Source of the DNA: Ooceraea biroi
Lineage: Eukaryota > Arthropoda > Insecta > Hymenoptera > Formicidae
NCBI RefSeq assembly: GCF_003672135.1
Contig: NC_039507.1
Span: 744,001-808,000 of the forward strand
Direction of reading: 5' to 3'
DNA length: 64,000 nucleotides
Shown: in pieces, positions 27,501 through 39,297 of the stretch
Layout: each line of letters begins with the position of its first letter
How positions within the stretch are numbered: position 1 is the stretch's first letter
The notes under the pieces: model-generated
What the model was told of the DNA's origin: nothing
Database searches by the model: none
What the model saw: only the letters and a program-made list of their open reading frames with translations
Made by a program: the position numbers and the translations under genes

Positions 27501-29847
27501 TCAGGAATTCTAAACAAATCTATGCAAAATATGAGCAGGCTGAGAGATAGCTCGTACGACGCACATTTATGATCCGATCAAAATGCAAATTACCAGCCGG
27601 TAATTTCACACGAATTACACACTTTGTTTCGCATCGTCGCCGATTATTGCGCCTCGATATCGTACGTTTCTATTTTTATGGATTTTTATGGAGTTCGCTG
27701 GCCGAATATAATCGCTCACGCGTTACTTTCTTTCTGTCACATTACCTTTCAATTGCAATCGATGGTCTCGCGCATGTAGAGCTTTTTCTGGAAATATGAC
27801 ATCACATATGAGCAGTGTTGCGTGTAATGCGTTACGCAAGTTACGACCGTGGTACGATATCTCGATATCTGGTAATCGAGCAATAAAAACGTTCAATATT
27901 CAACAGAGACAGGCAGGAGGAAATAGATCATCGGTCTATTTCCCAGATAATCCGTTTCGCATCTGCAAACAGATCCCGGGAGATTACGAATGAAGTGTCA
28001 TATAGACTTCAATATGTCTTGTCATATTTCTCAGTATCCACGAAGTATTTCCCTGCGTAACGTATAACAGTTTACCTTTACGTCAGTGGCAATACATGCG
28101 AGACATTAAGCAAGTTTACACAAAAAATACTTCATCATAGCTCTATCTTTCTCTCTCTCTCTCTCTTCTTTGTACCATGTCTCTTTGAAGTTGCTATATT
28201 AAAAACACGATAAAAACACGAATATTCCAATCGTTTTCTTAATTAGAATTTTAATGGCGAAGTGTAGATTAATTATGCGGTAACAATCGTCCAACGTCAT
28301 ATTTCTGTCGCAGCGGAGCTAAAGGGCTGACAAGATTTGCGAGATTTCCTTGTTTTAAATGTCCTTTTAAATCCTGAGAAATTCTCGTTGGTTTCTTTTT
28401 TTTGTAAATTAAAAATGAATTTTAATGTTTGAATGATCAATCGGGAATTCCTTGTTGTCGTTGAAACGATTAATCACGTACGTCAAATTCTATTATATTT
28501 ATATAATGTGTATATATGTGTAAGAGTGTATACGTGATGCCATCATATTGTGATTATTTCTTTTTTTGACAAGTAATTATTTCATTTGTTTCTTGCGATA
28601 TATTATACATCCTCATTCTTGAACATTGTACATCCGGATATTTTCTAAAATTAATAAATTATTTGTTTATAAATCTATAAACACACATGTTCTCTCTCTC
28701 TCTTCCTCTCTCGAATGCTAAGGAATAAAACGATTTCTACAATCTTCTCATGCGGAAAGTACGAGGATAATGACAAGAATTAATAATAACAACGCAAGAA
28801 AGATAAGGTACAAAGGCGATCTCGAAAACAATATGCGGCGGACAGCAATATGATATTATACATTCACGTTGATTTTATTGCGCTTATTTCACTTTGTCCG
28901 TCTCGACGAAGCTCTAAATCAAAAAACAAAAGAAAACGTAATAAACGATAATAATCCCGAATATGCAATGAGCAAAAGTCATTTGAAAGAACCACACGTA
29001 ATCACATGAATCTTCCGAGCAAACTAGATTCACCTGTTCCCCGATTGTCATTGAGCGCTTTATCACGATTGTCTGCACGATTGTCTTTCGAGAGTAGCCT
29101 CGTCTTCATTAATCCCTCATTACTCATCGTCGTGCATGTCGCGCGCAAAGAAAACGTTGCGTCGTCAAGAATAATGGAGAAGTTTTTTCCTGCGGGTTCA
29201 GTGGGCACGTATGTATTAATTTCGAAGTGCAAGGCGCAGTACCTTGCACAGATAACTAATTTATACATCATACAAAGAGAAAGTAATTAAAGTTTTTAAG
29301 TATACGCGCCGTCATAATTAGTTTCAAAGTACTCGAGATATTGCTTCAAGCTAGATGATCATGGTCCAGCGAATCTAAGAAGTCGAAAGAACACAAAGAT
29401 TATGGCAAATTGGAAAATACGAATCTCTCTTGCGAAGGCGACACGTGTCGGGAAACATATTTCGGCCGCTTCGCAATATCGTATATCATTTCACTCCATT
29501 TCTTTTCGATTTTTAATTATTGAATCTTTAGATTCGATCAGTGAACGTTACAAGCGCGAGGTGTTTCGATCGGACAAACCTCAATTTGCCAAGCGTGCGA
29601 TAAAATGTGATTGACGATATCTGCAAACAATTTAAATGCGACACGTGTCATAGCGAGGAAAAAAAACGCACGCGTCTACTAATCGAAAAAGAACAAGAGG
29701 GAGAGGCAGTATGCTAAATCTAAAGAAAAAGATCGAAGAGATTGCAGGTATCGCGTAAAAAGCGAGGGTGGATTCGTGTCAACGAAGTGGGAGCGATGTA
29801 GCCGAAATGACAGGGTGGGGATAGGAGGGCGCTAACGCGGCTTGGGG
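21511..29847. other. Long intergenic region, no gene seen
   Basis: About 8.3 kb without a supported exon on either strand; the longest open frame has about 135 codons and no family content. Microsatellites include an AG tract at about 24046-24069 and a CT tract at 28151-28166. Given the neuropeptide gene that follows, cell-type enhancers are plausible here, but none can be read from the sequence. Confidence 0.5.
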
Positions 29848-29885
29848 TATATATGCCCGATGCTGCCGAGAGTAGCTACAGTTCA
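29814..29885 (+). promoter_or_regulatory. Core promoter of neuropeptide gene 1
   Basis: A TATATAT box at 29848-29854 (context GGGTATATATGCCC) precedes a likely start site near 29879, where CTACAGTTCATC resembles an initiator. GGTGGGGATA lies at 29814-29823, 34 bases upstream of the TATA box. The same decamer and TATA context occur in front of gene 2 at 39108-39143. The start ATG follows at 30130. Confidence 0.65.
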
Positions 29886-30129
29886 TCAGGAGACAAAAGA
29901 GCGACAAAAGAGGAAGAATCGGATGCAACGCGAAATATCGTGTCGGATTCGAATCGATAGTGAAAAAAACGAGGCTTTAACGTAATAAAGAAAAAGGAAG
30001 AGAGAGACTTTCGAGCGAAGGCAACAAGTGTGTGACGGTGCCAACTGCAGTTGTTGGAGTCGTGGCAACATATCGACGATATTCTATTTTTTTCTATTCT
30101 GCCAATTTTGACTTTGGTGCGCGCCGAGA

Positions 30130-33100
30130 ATGAATCTCTCAGTCAGTGCGGCGATTCTGTGCGTCCTGGTCGTAGCTCTGCTGCCGGAAACGACGTACGC
30201 CAGGCCACCTCATTGGCTTCTCAAGTATGTATTTCACCAAGATCAAACTTGGATCCAAGATATCCTACGAGCGACACGATCGTACTAACAATCGCGTCTT
30301 CTCTTAGAGAAATTCTTCTTCGCAGCTTGCGAAATTGTTGCGACACTCCGCACTTTCTCTTCCTCATCGATGACGACTCTGCGTCATCCAGAGATTCAAT
30401 TTGAAAGTTTTCAATTCTTTTCACTTGATCGGTATCTTGATGTTTCTAACACTCCAGAATGATTTAATTAAGCTTGACATTTGTAATGATATGACTTACT
30501 TGAAATCATTGAATGACATTAGCGATCATCCGTATGACGTAACAAAATTATCAGTAGTGCATTTATAATGCAGCCTGGCAACGGTATCGAAACGGAGTGG
30601 ATCTTGATTATACGCGGATAAAGTACTCTTCCTTCTCTTCTCCGAATACTCGATGATACGACATTTAATGCGTTTGAACGCAGCTGAAGAGCACAGTGGC
30701 TTTGTCATGCACACCACATGCTCGTAAGATTAGCGCGGCTATTAAAGATTAACATGTTCTTTTTCTTCGTGTTCACGGCGAGATTAAAAACGCTGCATCG
30801 TTATAGTCGTTCTATCTCGTCACCATTGTTGAGTGAACCAGGATCTGAAAAAATCTCCGAAAGAAGTATGCGCTGCATCAATTTCCCCTCTCTTAATATT
30901 TAGTTTACACCCGAATGATCTCGACAAGTGAAAAAGAGATGCATGTCGCTAATTTATGTGTCCACTTGTTGCAGTCGGCATAGACGTGTTTCCGATCAGA
31001 GGCTCGCCGAGATTGAAACGATGCTGGGACTAGAAAAAGTGAAGGGCGTCGCAGTTCCTGTGGGACTTGGCAAGATTGATCCAGCTATTATGTAAGTCCA
31101 TTCTCCGTAATTTAGCTCATCAGTTTTGGGGTCGTTAATTAGCCAAATATTTACGGTCAAAGTCGCGAAAGTCTTTCTTAAATCTCAAGCGAATGACGAA
31201 AAATACCTTCTATCGACTTGATATCCTGTGATCGAATATTGTTCATTTACTTGTTTATCGGCTTTTATCGTTGCGCTGTCGTAACGCAGACAGTAAGCAC
31301 GTTGGTCACGCAGGAAATTGGTCGTACCGCGATAAGAGGTACCTCTCCCTTAGTTCCGAGAATTCCGCAAATGTTGCTACCATTTTTTCCGAATGTTGTA
31401 CTGTTGCTACGTCAAGCACATTCTTAATATCAAAGATATAATTGAGTTAAATCACAAAGATAATTGAATTTTCTTATTCTTTTCGTTGGCAATTTATGAT
31501 TTACTTTACAAATTTTTACATAAATTGTTACATATTTTTTCTCAATTTTTACAAATTTATATGATATGTCGAATCAAATCGAATGGAGAATCGAAAAAAT
31601 AAAATTGAATTTAACAATTATTATAGGCTAAATGTTCTATATCGGAACAGTAGTATCTTGTTAGAGGTTTCCTCGATCGCGAACGCACTTGTTGCTTCTT
31701 CTTCAAACCTTCAGGAAGCTTACGTCATACAGCTCACGTTCATACAGCTAAAGATTTTTAAAGAACAGCCATAAATGATAAGAGCGATAAGATGCAAATG
31801 AATATCACGTTCTAAACGTATACATATTCCTAGATATATCTGCATAATGTCGTAGGAGTGAGATAGAATCTTCACTTGTCGCTGCTAAACATATATACGC
31901 GTATCTGCTATCGATTTCGGTAAGACGATTTGACGAAAAGGACAGCAAATGGCAAAAAGCGCTCTCAAATTCGCCTACAACAATTTAGAAGTGCATGCAA
32001 CGACATTTGCTGAATAACGTAATTGCGTTGAGGCAACTTGGCGAAGAAAAAGAGATGCGATCGTGATGAATAGACACAGACACGTACAGGGAAAGAAGGC
32101 AACGGCGGTAAATGGAACCTCTAACTAGGTTACTCTCCGTTGAATGCGCGTGAATAAATTTCTATTCAGATGTTGTTCTTACAACGTCGTTCGCGCAAAA
32201 AGAGCCCTCTGAGAGTCTTCTTCGATCGTATTGTTGCCACCGCGACAGTAAATTAATCGACGCTATTTGTGGTGTCACATTATCTAACGTCGTATACATA
32301 ATTTATGAAAAATATGTATAACAATATAAAAAATATCAGGAAACTCTGCTAATTGCTTCTCAATTGATAAGTTGGCACTTGAAGCTTGACCTTTCGGTTT
32401 CTGTTTCGTTTCTTCAACGATCGTTGCACAAATAGCATCATCATACAATCGCGCATTATTGGATGAATTGAGAAATTGTGGCAAAAAGTTATGAGTGATG
32501 AATCACAGAATTGAGTGGCAGAAAAAATGGCTTCCATCGCAAAGATCAGTCAGTCACTTGTAATATCAAATATTCAAACAATGCCAAAGCTTTCGAACTC
32601 GTCTAACGAATATATTTGACACGCATATTGTAATAAGCGAAGGGAATAATCCAAATATCACATGACGCACTGTTTGGAAACAGTTTGCACTGATCACGTT
32701 CGACATGCACGGAAATCAAAGTACGAAAGCCGCGGGCAGCATATACTTTGTGATGAACGAACGATGACGGATTTCCAAAATTGGTCTCGGCCATCAGCAT
32801 CCGGCAGCGCGGACCGATTGTGAGAAAAATTGATACGGGAATTAAAAATACGGCGACCTATGAGCGAGATAATACGCTAATAGCTATCCATTATTACACG
32901 CGCGAGGCCCCTTTTTTCGCCAACGTATCTCCCTCGACAACGACGGCGACGACATATTATCGAGAAAGCAATTAATTACGTTTTAATAAACAAACATTTT
33001 TTTTTTATGCGACGACAGATACTGTCGTGCTTGCCAGGAGTTTTTGTGTAATATACACGATTCCACTCGTAATTTAGCTTGTTCGTCGGCGATAAAGTCC

Positions 33101-34279
33101 AAGAAATTGGATTATTATACTAGCTGACAGATCCCCAGTGATTGCATGACTATTGCATCGTGATCGCGCGTTATCTCGCTTCTTCTTTCGGTCGCACGAG
33201 TGACTGGCGTGATCGCGCAGACCTATCTTCTCTATGACGCGACAGCGACTTTCCATATAGAAAAAGTTGCTCGGGAATTTAAAAAAATCGGGGATTAGAC
33301 AGAAATTTAAGTGAGTCATGCGTCATGGAGACGCACGGAATCAACGCTTGCAATTACTGTACGATTATTTGCGCAATTTTAATTACACATAATCGCACTT
33401 ACGTTTGGCTCGCCGTCGAGGATCGATAATTTTTAAATTTGTAGGCCATACGAATGCGAAATGAGAACGCTGTTTTGTGTTGTTGCAGAGGTCGTAAACG
33501 AAGATCCATCCCGGAAAGTGACCTCGCGAAACCGCAAGGTCCCTCGATGCTGATCAACCCAGACGTGGATTCCGCTCCGGGTCAATCCGGCCAAGTCCCG
33601 TTACTTTGGGTAAGTGCAAGACAATGTTGCAATCAAACAATATACATTGTACCGTACTCTCTTCTGATTGATTGCTTCTTGTTTGACAATCTGTTTTACT
33701 GATGGCACTGATCCGCGTATAACGATGTAATGAAAAAGTCGTAATCATTTTTTATACGTGTTTCCGGCGGGCACGTGTTTCACCAACGTATAAAACGAAA
33801 CAGTCGGTAACGCTTTCGGATGTATCCGGCCGTGGTTCTGTTCGAACGATCACTCGATTTATTGTACGCTTAAAGTGGTAATTCCAACGACAAAGAAATA
33901 TCGAAGCGAGCCATGCGCCTGGCACATGCCGCGAACTTAATGAATTCCGGAGCGCAATTAGCGACCCGCAAATGCGACGCTTTCAGGAGGCGTCGTGCGA
34001 TATTTGTTATTCCGCACTTTATCCTTATCGCCATTGCTTGCATCCGTTTTTGCTGACCGATTAACCGAGCGTACCAAACGGAGAATAATAATTGTCGCGT
34101 CTGCAACATTTTACGTTAAAATGCGTGCAAGAATATTATCTTGTAACTACTTCGACGAATCCGCTGCGATCCCGCCTGCGCAACTGTCGTCCCCAGATCG
34201 GAACTAATTCCATTTTCACTGGCTCTAATTGCAGAAGAAGGATCCACGGGAGAAACAGAGGAACTATCAGTTGATTTAA
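30130..34279 (+). CDS. Insect parathyroid-hormone-like (PXXXamide) neuropeptide precursor, copy 1
   Basis: This is a secreted prohormone of 125 residues. Exons: 30130-30224, 30975-31091, 33489-33609 and 34235-34279, all joining in frame. Residues 1-24 form a signal peptide (hydrophobic core AAILCVLVVALL, predicted cut TYA|RP). A cleavage site RHRR (33-36) is followed by a 35-residue peptide at 37-71 that starts VSDQRLAEIETMLGL and ends IDPAII, then Gly72 as amide donor and RKRR (73-76). The amidated end P-A-I-I fits the PXXXamide signature reported for insect PTH (iPTH), the ligand of the insect PTH receptor studied in Tribolium; the start resembles vertebrate PTHrP (VSEHQLL). Residues 77-125 are a spacer tail with no further dibasic amide signal. 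The class is inferred from motif logic, not from a database search. Confidence 0.78.
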
Positions 34280-37200
34280 TTCAGAAGCTCGACGCGTCAC
34301 TCGAGAACGAGGCGAAAGTCAGCGAGAGAGAAACGGAAGAGGAAAGGAAGAAAAGAGGAAGAGAAAGAGAAGCGGAAGGAGAAAGGAGAAATAGGAAGTA
34401 GGACAATTTAAAAATATCACACATACATACACACACGCACACGAATACACACCCATACACACACGGACGTACATATATTTAATTGATCTCTCAACGATCC
34501 GTGATCCATCGACAACGCGCTATTACGGACCAGCTTCCGTCCGAGCTTCAGAAACTTCCTCACGAATTTAACGTCTTAAGAGATAAGTAATTAACCCGAC
34601 GAAAGTGGAAAACGAATGAAAGGTGAATTACGCGCGAAATTACGAGTGTGGGGGCGAATTACGCGCGTAAAGAACACACGTGTAAAAAGCTAAACGGCAG
34701 CACACAGCAGGGGATAACGAAAGTGTACGGCGAATTACCGTATAAAGTACGGTATATCCCCGAGCGAATGGCACAATTGTGTCCAGACTGCGTTCTTTAT
34801 TTAAGTATTTGAGGCTTAATGAGAACAATATTTTACATAAATATGTCTTACATGGTACATTCGTGTTATCCACGCGATACGTTCATGATAACGCTGAATG
34901 TCCTTTGTAGATCCTGACTTATATTTCGGTTACGATGATTATTTTAGTCAGCCGTTACGTCTGTTTTGCGAGATGCTTCAATCGTCATTTCGTGGCAAAA
35001 TCGCGGGAGATCATTTAATCGGTTTTTCTCGAACTGGCGACGCCAGTTTCTTTCCGCGAAATCCGTTGCGATCTCGAGTATTTGATTTGTCATCGAATCG
35101 CGAAAATGAGAAAAGCCGTTTCGTTCTCTCGCTTTTCACAATTTTACAATTCGGAAATTAATTAAAATTTTACGAAATGAATCTCAATGTAAGTTTGCGT
35201 TTGACCGCCGATCGATTAAATCTGCCATCTCAATTAGTTTCAATTATCTTCTGCTGTGAATGCAACGAAAGACGGAGTGAACGCGGAATCTTGTCTAAAC
35301 CATGACTGATCGAGTTGTCTTTCTAAAACGAAGAAGAACGATCTGATGCTATGCAGTCTGTAATTACAATCGCGTACAAGACAAAAGTATCACACTCGTC
35401 ATTGGCATACGTCGAAATCATGTTCACTCTGTCTGTTTTTTTTTGTTTTTTTTTTATAAATTTTCGTTGTCTGCCGATAATGTTTCTTATTTTCTTCTTT
35501 CTTGTTTATTGACACATGTATTATTCTATTTTAGTACGAAGGACCAAGATTAACATTTATTGTGAATCTTAAAGCATTGCTACGCGCTACGTGCAGCAGC
35601 ACGTGTTGCATTCCGGGCTCGGCCATGTACGATTATGATTTTTATTTATTTATTTAGTTTTTAATGCAATATTGCGATAATGATAAAAATTTGTGTGTCG
35701 AATCGAAAAAAAAATATTGGTCCATCAATGAGATTCGCAGCCGTACAGTAAATGCGGCGAATACATTGAGAAACGACACGAAACGTTTGACACGAGACTA
35801 TGTCTTAGTAAATTATTAATATTTGAATTCTAGACAGATTTTATTTATTTTACAAGTTCGATTTTTCGGGACTTGCTTTAAATACTGTTAGTATTAATCA
35901 TCAGACTCGCGTCTATGCCTCCGCGAGTCTGCGTTCCTTACTATTTACTACTTATCGTCTTATTTATATGTATAATATCTACTATTTATTTATTTATGTA
36001 TTTATTTATTTATTTAATTATTTATTTATTTATTCGTTAGACATAATTGCGGCTATGCTTGTAAGACGTGAACTATCAACAATTGTCAAAAGATTCGGTC
36101 GCTGTATTGAGCAGCGAGCGAAACTTGTACTTTCTTTCTCATTCACTAATCACGTCGTCGGATTACTTTGAAAAAAATGTATACGCGAATGCAATAAAAA
36201 AAAAATAATCAATTATTCATGCAATTTGCCTTCATTTTCTGTTGTATCTCATCCACATTTACAGATGACGCTCGATTAAATTGTTGAAATATTTTCGATT
36301 ACATATAATTTAATACTAATAAATGATGAAAGTTTAAGAGAAGATAGTTGCGCCCCGAATCGAAACGTGGATAACGTGGATCGTGGGTCAACGAACAAAT
36401 TTGCCGAAAAAATTGGAATATAGTTCCCTCTGCAAAGACTAAACGAAAATATATCTTTCTGTCGGTAAGTACAGAATTTTTCCATTGCATAAACAATTGC
36501 ATCACTAAGTTATTGTTATATACGTTTCGTATAAAGTTACTAACTGTAACGATCGAAGCTGATTTTGGTAAATGTATGGTAAAAATATGTACAACAATCG
36601 AAATGAAAATATCCTTATAAAAGATGCATATATTATAACATAAATTCAGCAGTTTTTTTTCAAAAAAGGAAGTAAGCTATTTGATATTTTTATTATAAAA
36701 ATATTAATAGAACGCAAAATCAGGATCAATAATTTAAATAAAAATAAAGGTAAATAATTTATGTATTAACTGGACGGATACAGTTATAAATATTCCTTGT
36801 AGCGAGTCGGTCTGTCGGATTAATGGCACTTTGCACTACTTTCATTGCAAGAATGGGACAGCAATACGAGTCATGCGATTCATACGTGATACAACTACGT
36901 CTATGTGTAAGGATATCAAAGCTAAGAATGTCTTGTGCCAAAAAAATAACTCGATTCATCTCGCGAAAATTAAATCTCGGGATTCGTAAATCATTCTTGA
37001 CTGATTAGCCGAGATGCTATCGGGAGTGAGTAAATATAGGTATAAAAATGTAAATAAAGACGAAATAAATAAAGAGCATTGGCACGTGTTGCAATCCGTA
37101 ATCGCAATCTATTATGAATGAAAGGCGTCGATTAAAACCATGGTCCGATTATAGCGTCTGATCAGTGTGGTCTACTGTGCGCTCACGCATCCGATATTTA

Positions 37201-39107
37201 TCTGGGCAGATACGAAATTGTTTGACAAATTTACGCGTGGGTAATTTCGCAATACGAGAATCATGCGGTCAACGTATCATATCTAATGGCGTATCAACGT
37301 GAACGTGCCTTTAACGATCGCGCAATCGCATTTCTCCACAACGAACATCAACAACGGAACATTGAAGTAACGCTCTCGCGCGTTCTATCGCCCACCCTTG
37401 GATCAATGGAGTGTATCGTAATGAATTATGAAATTTGTGCATATCTTTTTACACGCCTCCTCGTTCTCGTACGACACCATGTTTATTAGTGTTAATCGAA
37501 ACTATCGCTCTTGATATTATGAGGCTGCAGTAACTCATGGAGGTTTTATCACAAAATATTAATTTACACACGTAATGCACATCCGCGCACTCGATAAGAA
37601 TTATTACGAAAGAAATTAACTAAAACACTGTAAATGTGAACGCATAGGAAATATACGCAAACACCTCTTGCCTCAATTTTTAGTTGATATAACAAAAAAC
37701 GGAGGATCAAAAGGCGTTGCTTTCTCCTCTCAGGCATATTATATTCTAAACCGTCAGTTTCTGCGGAGTGTACACGCCACGCGATAGTTTGATGATTGAA
37801 ATAAATAATGAAACTCATGCCGGAAGTATAGAAATAAAAATGAAGAGTCGTGAACGTCACGTTCAAGCGGCAGTAGAGTAGTTTCGTAATGACTAACGTC
37901 GCGTGATAATTCGTCTATTGGCGTTGCTATAATATGACGAAAGGCGGTAATAAAAACAAAAACGATTACTACATTTTATTATTAGCATAAATTATTATAA
38001 TATCGCAATTTGGAGAAAGAATCTATAACGTCAATAAACGAACGATGCAAATATTAGTTATATTCGTGCGTTGACCATTATGTAAATATTTGAATTAATA
38101 TGATGAGCATTATGATTTTTCTTGCTACAAATTCTTATAGTTTCCTTGTAATGTAGCTTATACAAGAACATCCACACACTAATGAGAACACGATTATCGG
38201 AAGTAACACATGAATTATATGCATTATCTCTGCCCAATCAAAGTTGTACATATGAGGTCAAAAGCTCATTTTTTTGCTTCTGTCGAAACTGACGAATGTA
38301 CATTCAATTTATGAAGAAGAAACTACAATCGTGGATTCATGGATTTCATTCATGTCGAATGCAATACGAATAATGAATGTCGTACGCACGGTACTCATTT
38401 GCTTACCGGAAATAAAAAATTATGAGGGCGCGGACGAGTAAACTAGAAAACCTGCAATTACTGTGCGAATTTTCCGACGAAGCAAACAACGCATCAATCG
38501 CAGAATGCGTATGAGATATTCTACGATCGTGTTATGTTACAAATTAAAAGAAGACGTTACAAGAATGCATTATGTAACGCGAAAGAAATTGAAGCGAAGC
38601 ATGAACGTATTCGCTATTGCGCCTTTCTTGCATGTATGTACACGACTTTTCTCAATCGCTTTACTCATGACGATTCAGACAGCCTGGCGATATCCACTGA
38701 CGACAACCAATAGCAGATATGGCAAACGCTTGAGCAAGTGTTACATGAAATTCGGTGGCCATTATTATTATCATTGGAATCGGAATTCTTTCCAAGAAAA
38801 ATTTCACAAGAGCTGTAAAAATATTTTAGACGGCTAAAATGAAGTCTCCGAAGGAGAATGCTGTTTATCCTCGAATCGAGCGTATTTCAGCAAGTTATTC
38901 GCGGCATCATCCCGCAGCGCACCCTTTCTCGAACTGCTCGTGGATGGTATTGTAGATTACCTGCAGGGTAACTCGATAGTGTTCTCGAAGCAAATTATTT
39001 CTAGAAACCGATCAATCATGCAAATGTGTGTTACGTGTCGCGAGAAGTACGGCACATCGAAGATGGAAGCGAATAAAACAGAGGGGTGTAGAAGCTAGTT
39101 GGAGGAA
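34280..39107. other. Spacer between the two neuropeptide genes
   Basis: It holds the 3' UTR of copy 1 and upstream DNA of copy 2. An ATTT-rich tract (about 35985-36035) and a poly(A)-flanked AATAAA at about 36192 are visible. Open frames here are short and show no coding signal. No gene is seen on the minus strand. Confidence 0.5.
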
Positions 39108-39175
39108 GGTGGGGATAAGGATATCACCTCGTTCCGTATATATGCAACGGCGGCCGGCCACTCCGACTTAATAGT
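39108..39175 (+). promoter_or_regulatory. Core promoter of neuropeptide gene 2
   Basis: GGTGGGGATA at 39108-39117 lies 29 bases before TATATAT at 39137-39143 (context CGTATATATGCAAC). The start site is expected near 39170 (AATAGTTTACATAC). The same two elements in the same order precede copy 1, so the promoter was probably duplicated with the gene. The ATG is at 39298. Confidence 0.65.
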
Positions 39176-39297
39176 TTACATACAACGAATGAAGCAAGGA
39201 AAACCTTCCGGAACTTCGTCAACCGAGTCGTGCATCCAAAAAGGGCATTTTCTTTGCTGAACATCTTTGTTCGCAAACGGAAAGCATCGCGCTCGAA

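Noticed and set aside
15068..29847. Search by eye for tRNA and known insect miRNA seeds
   Set aside because: No convincing cloverleaf or known mature miRNA sequence was recognised; by-eye search is weak and does not exclude them.
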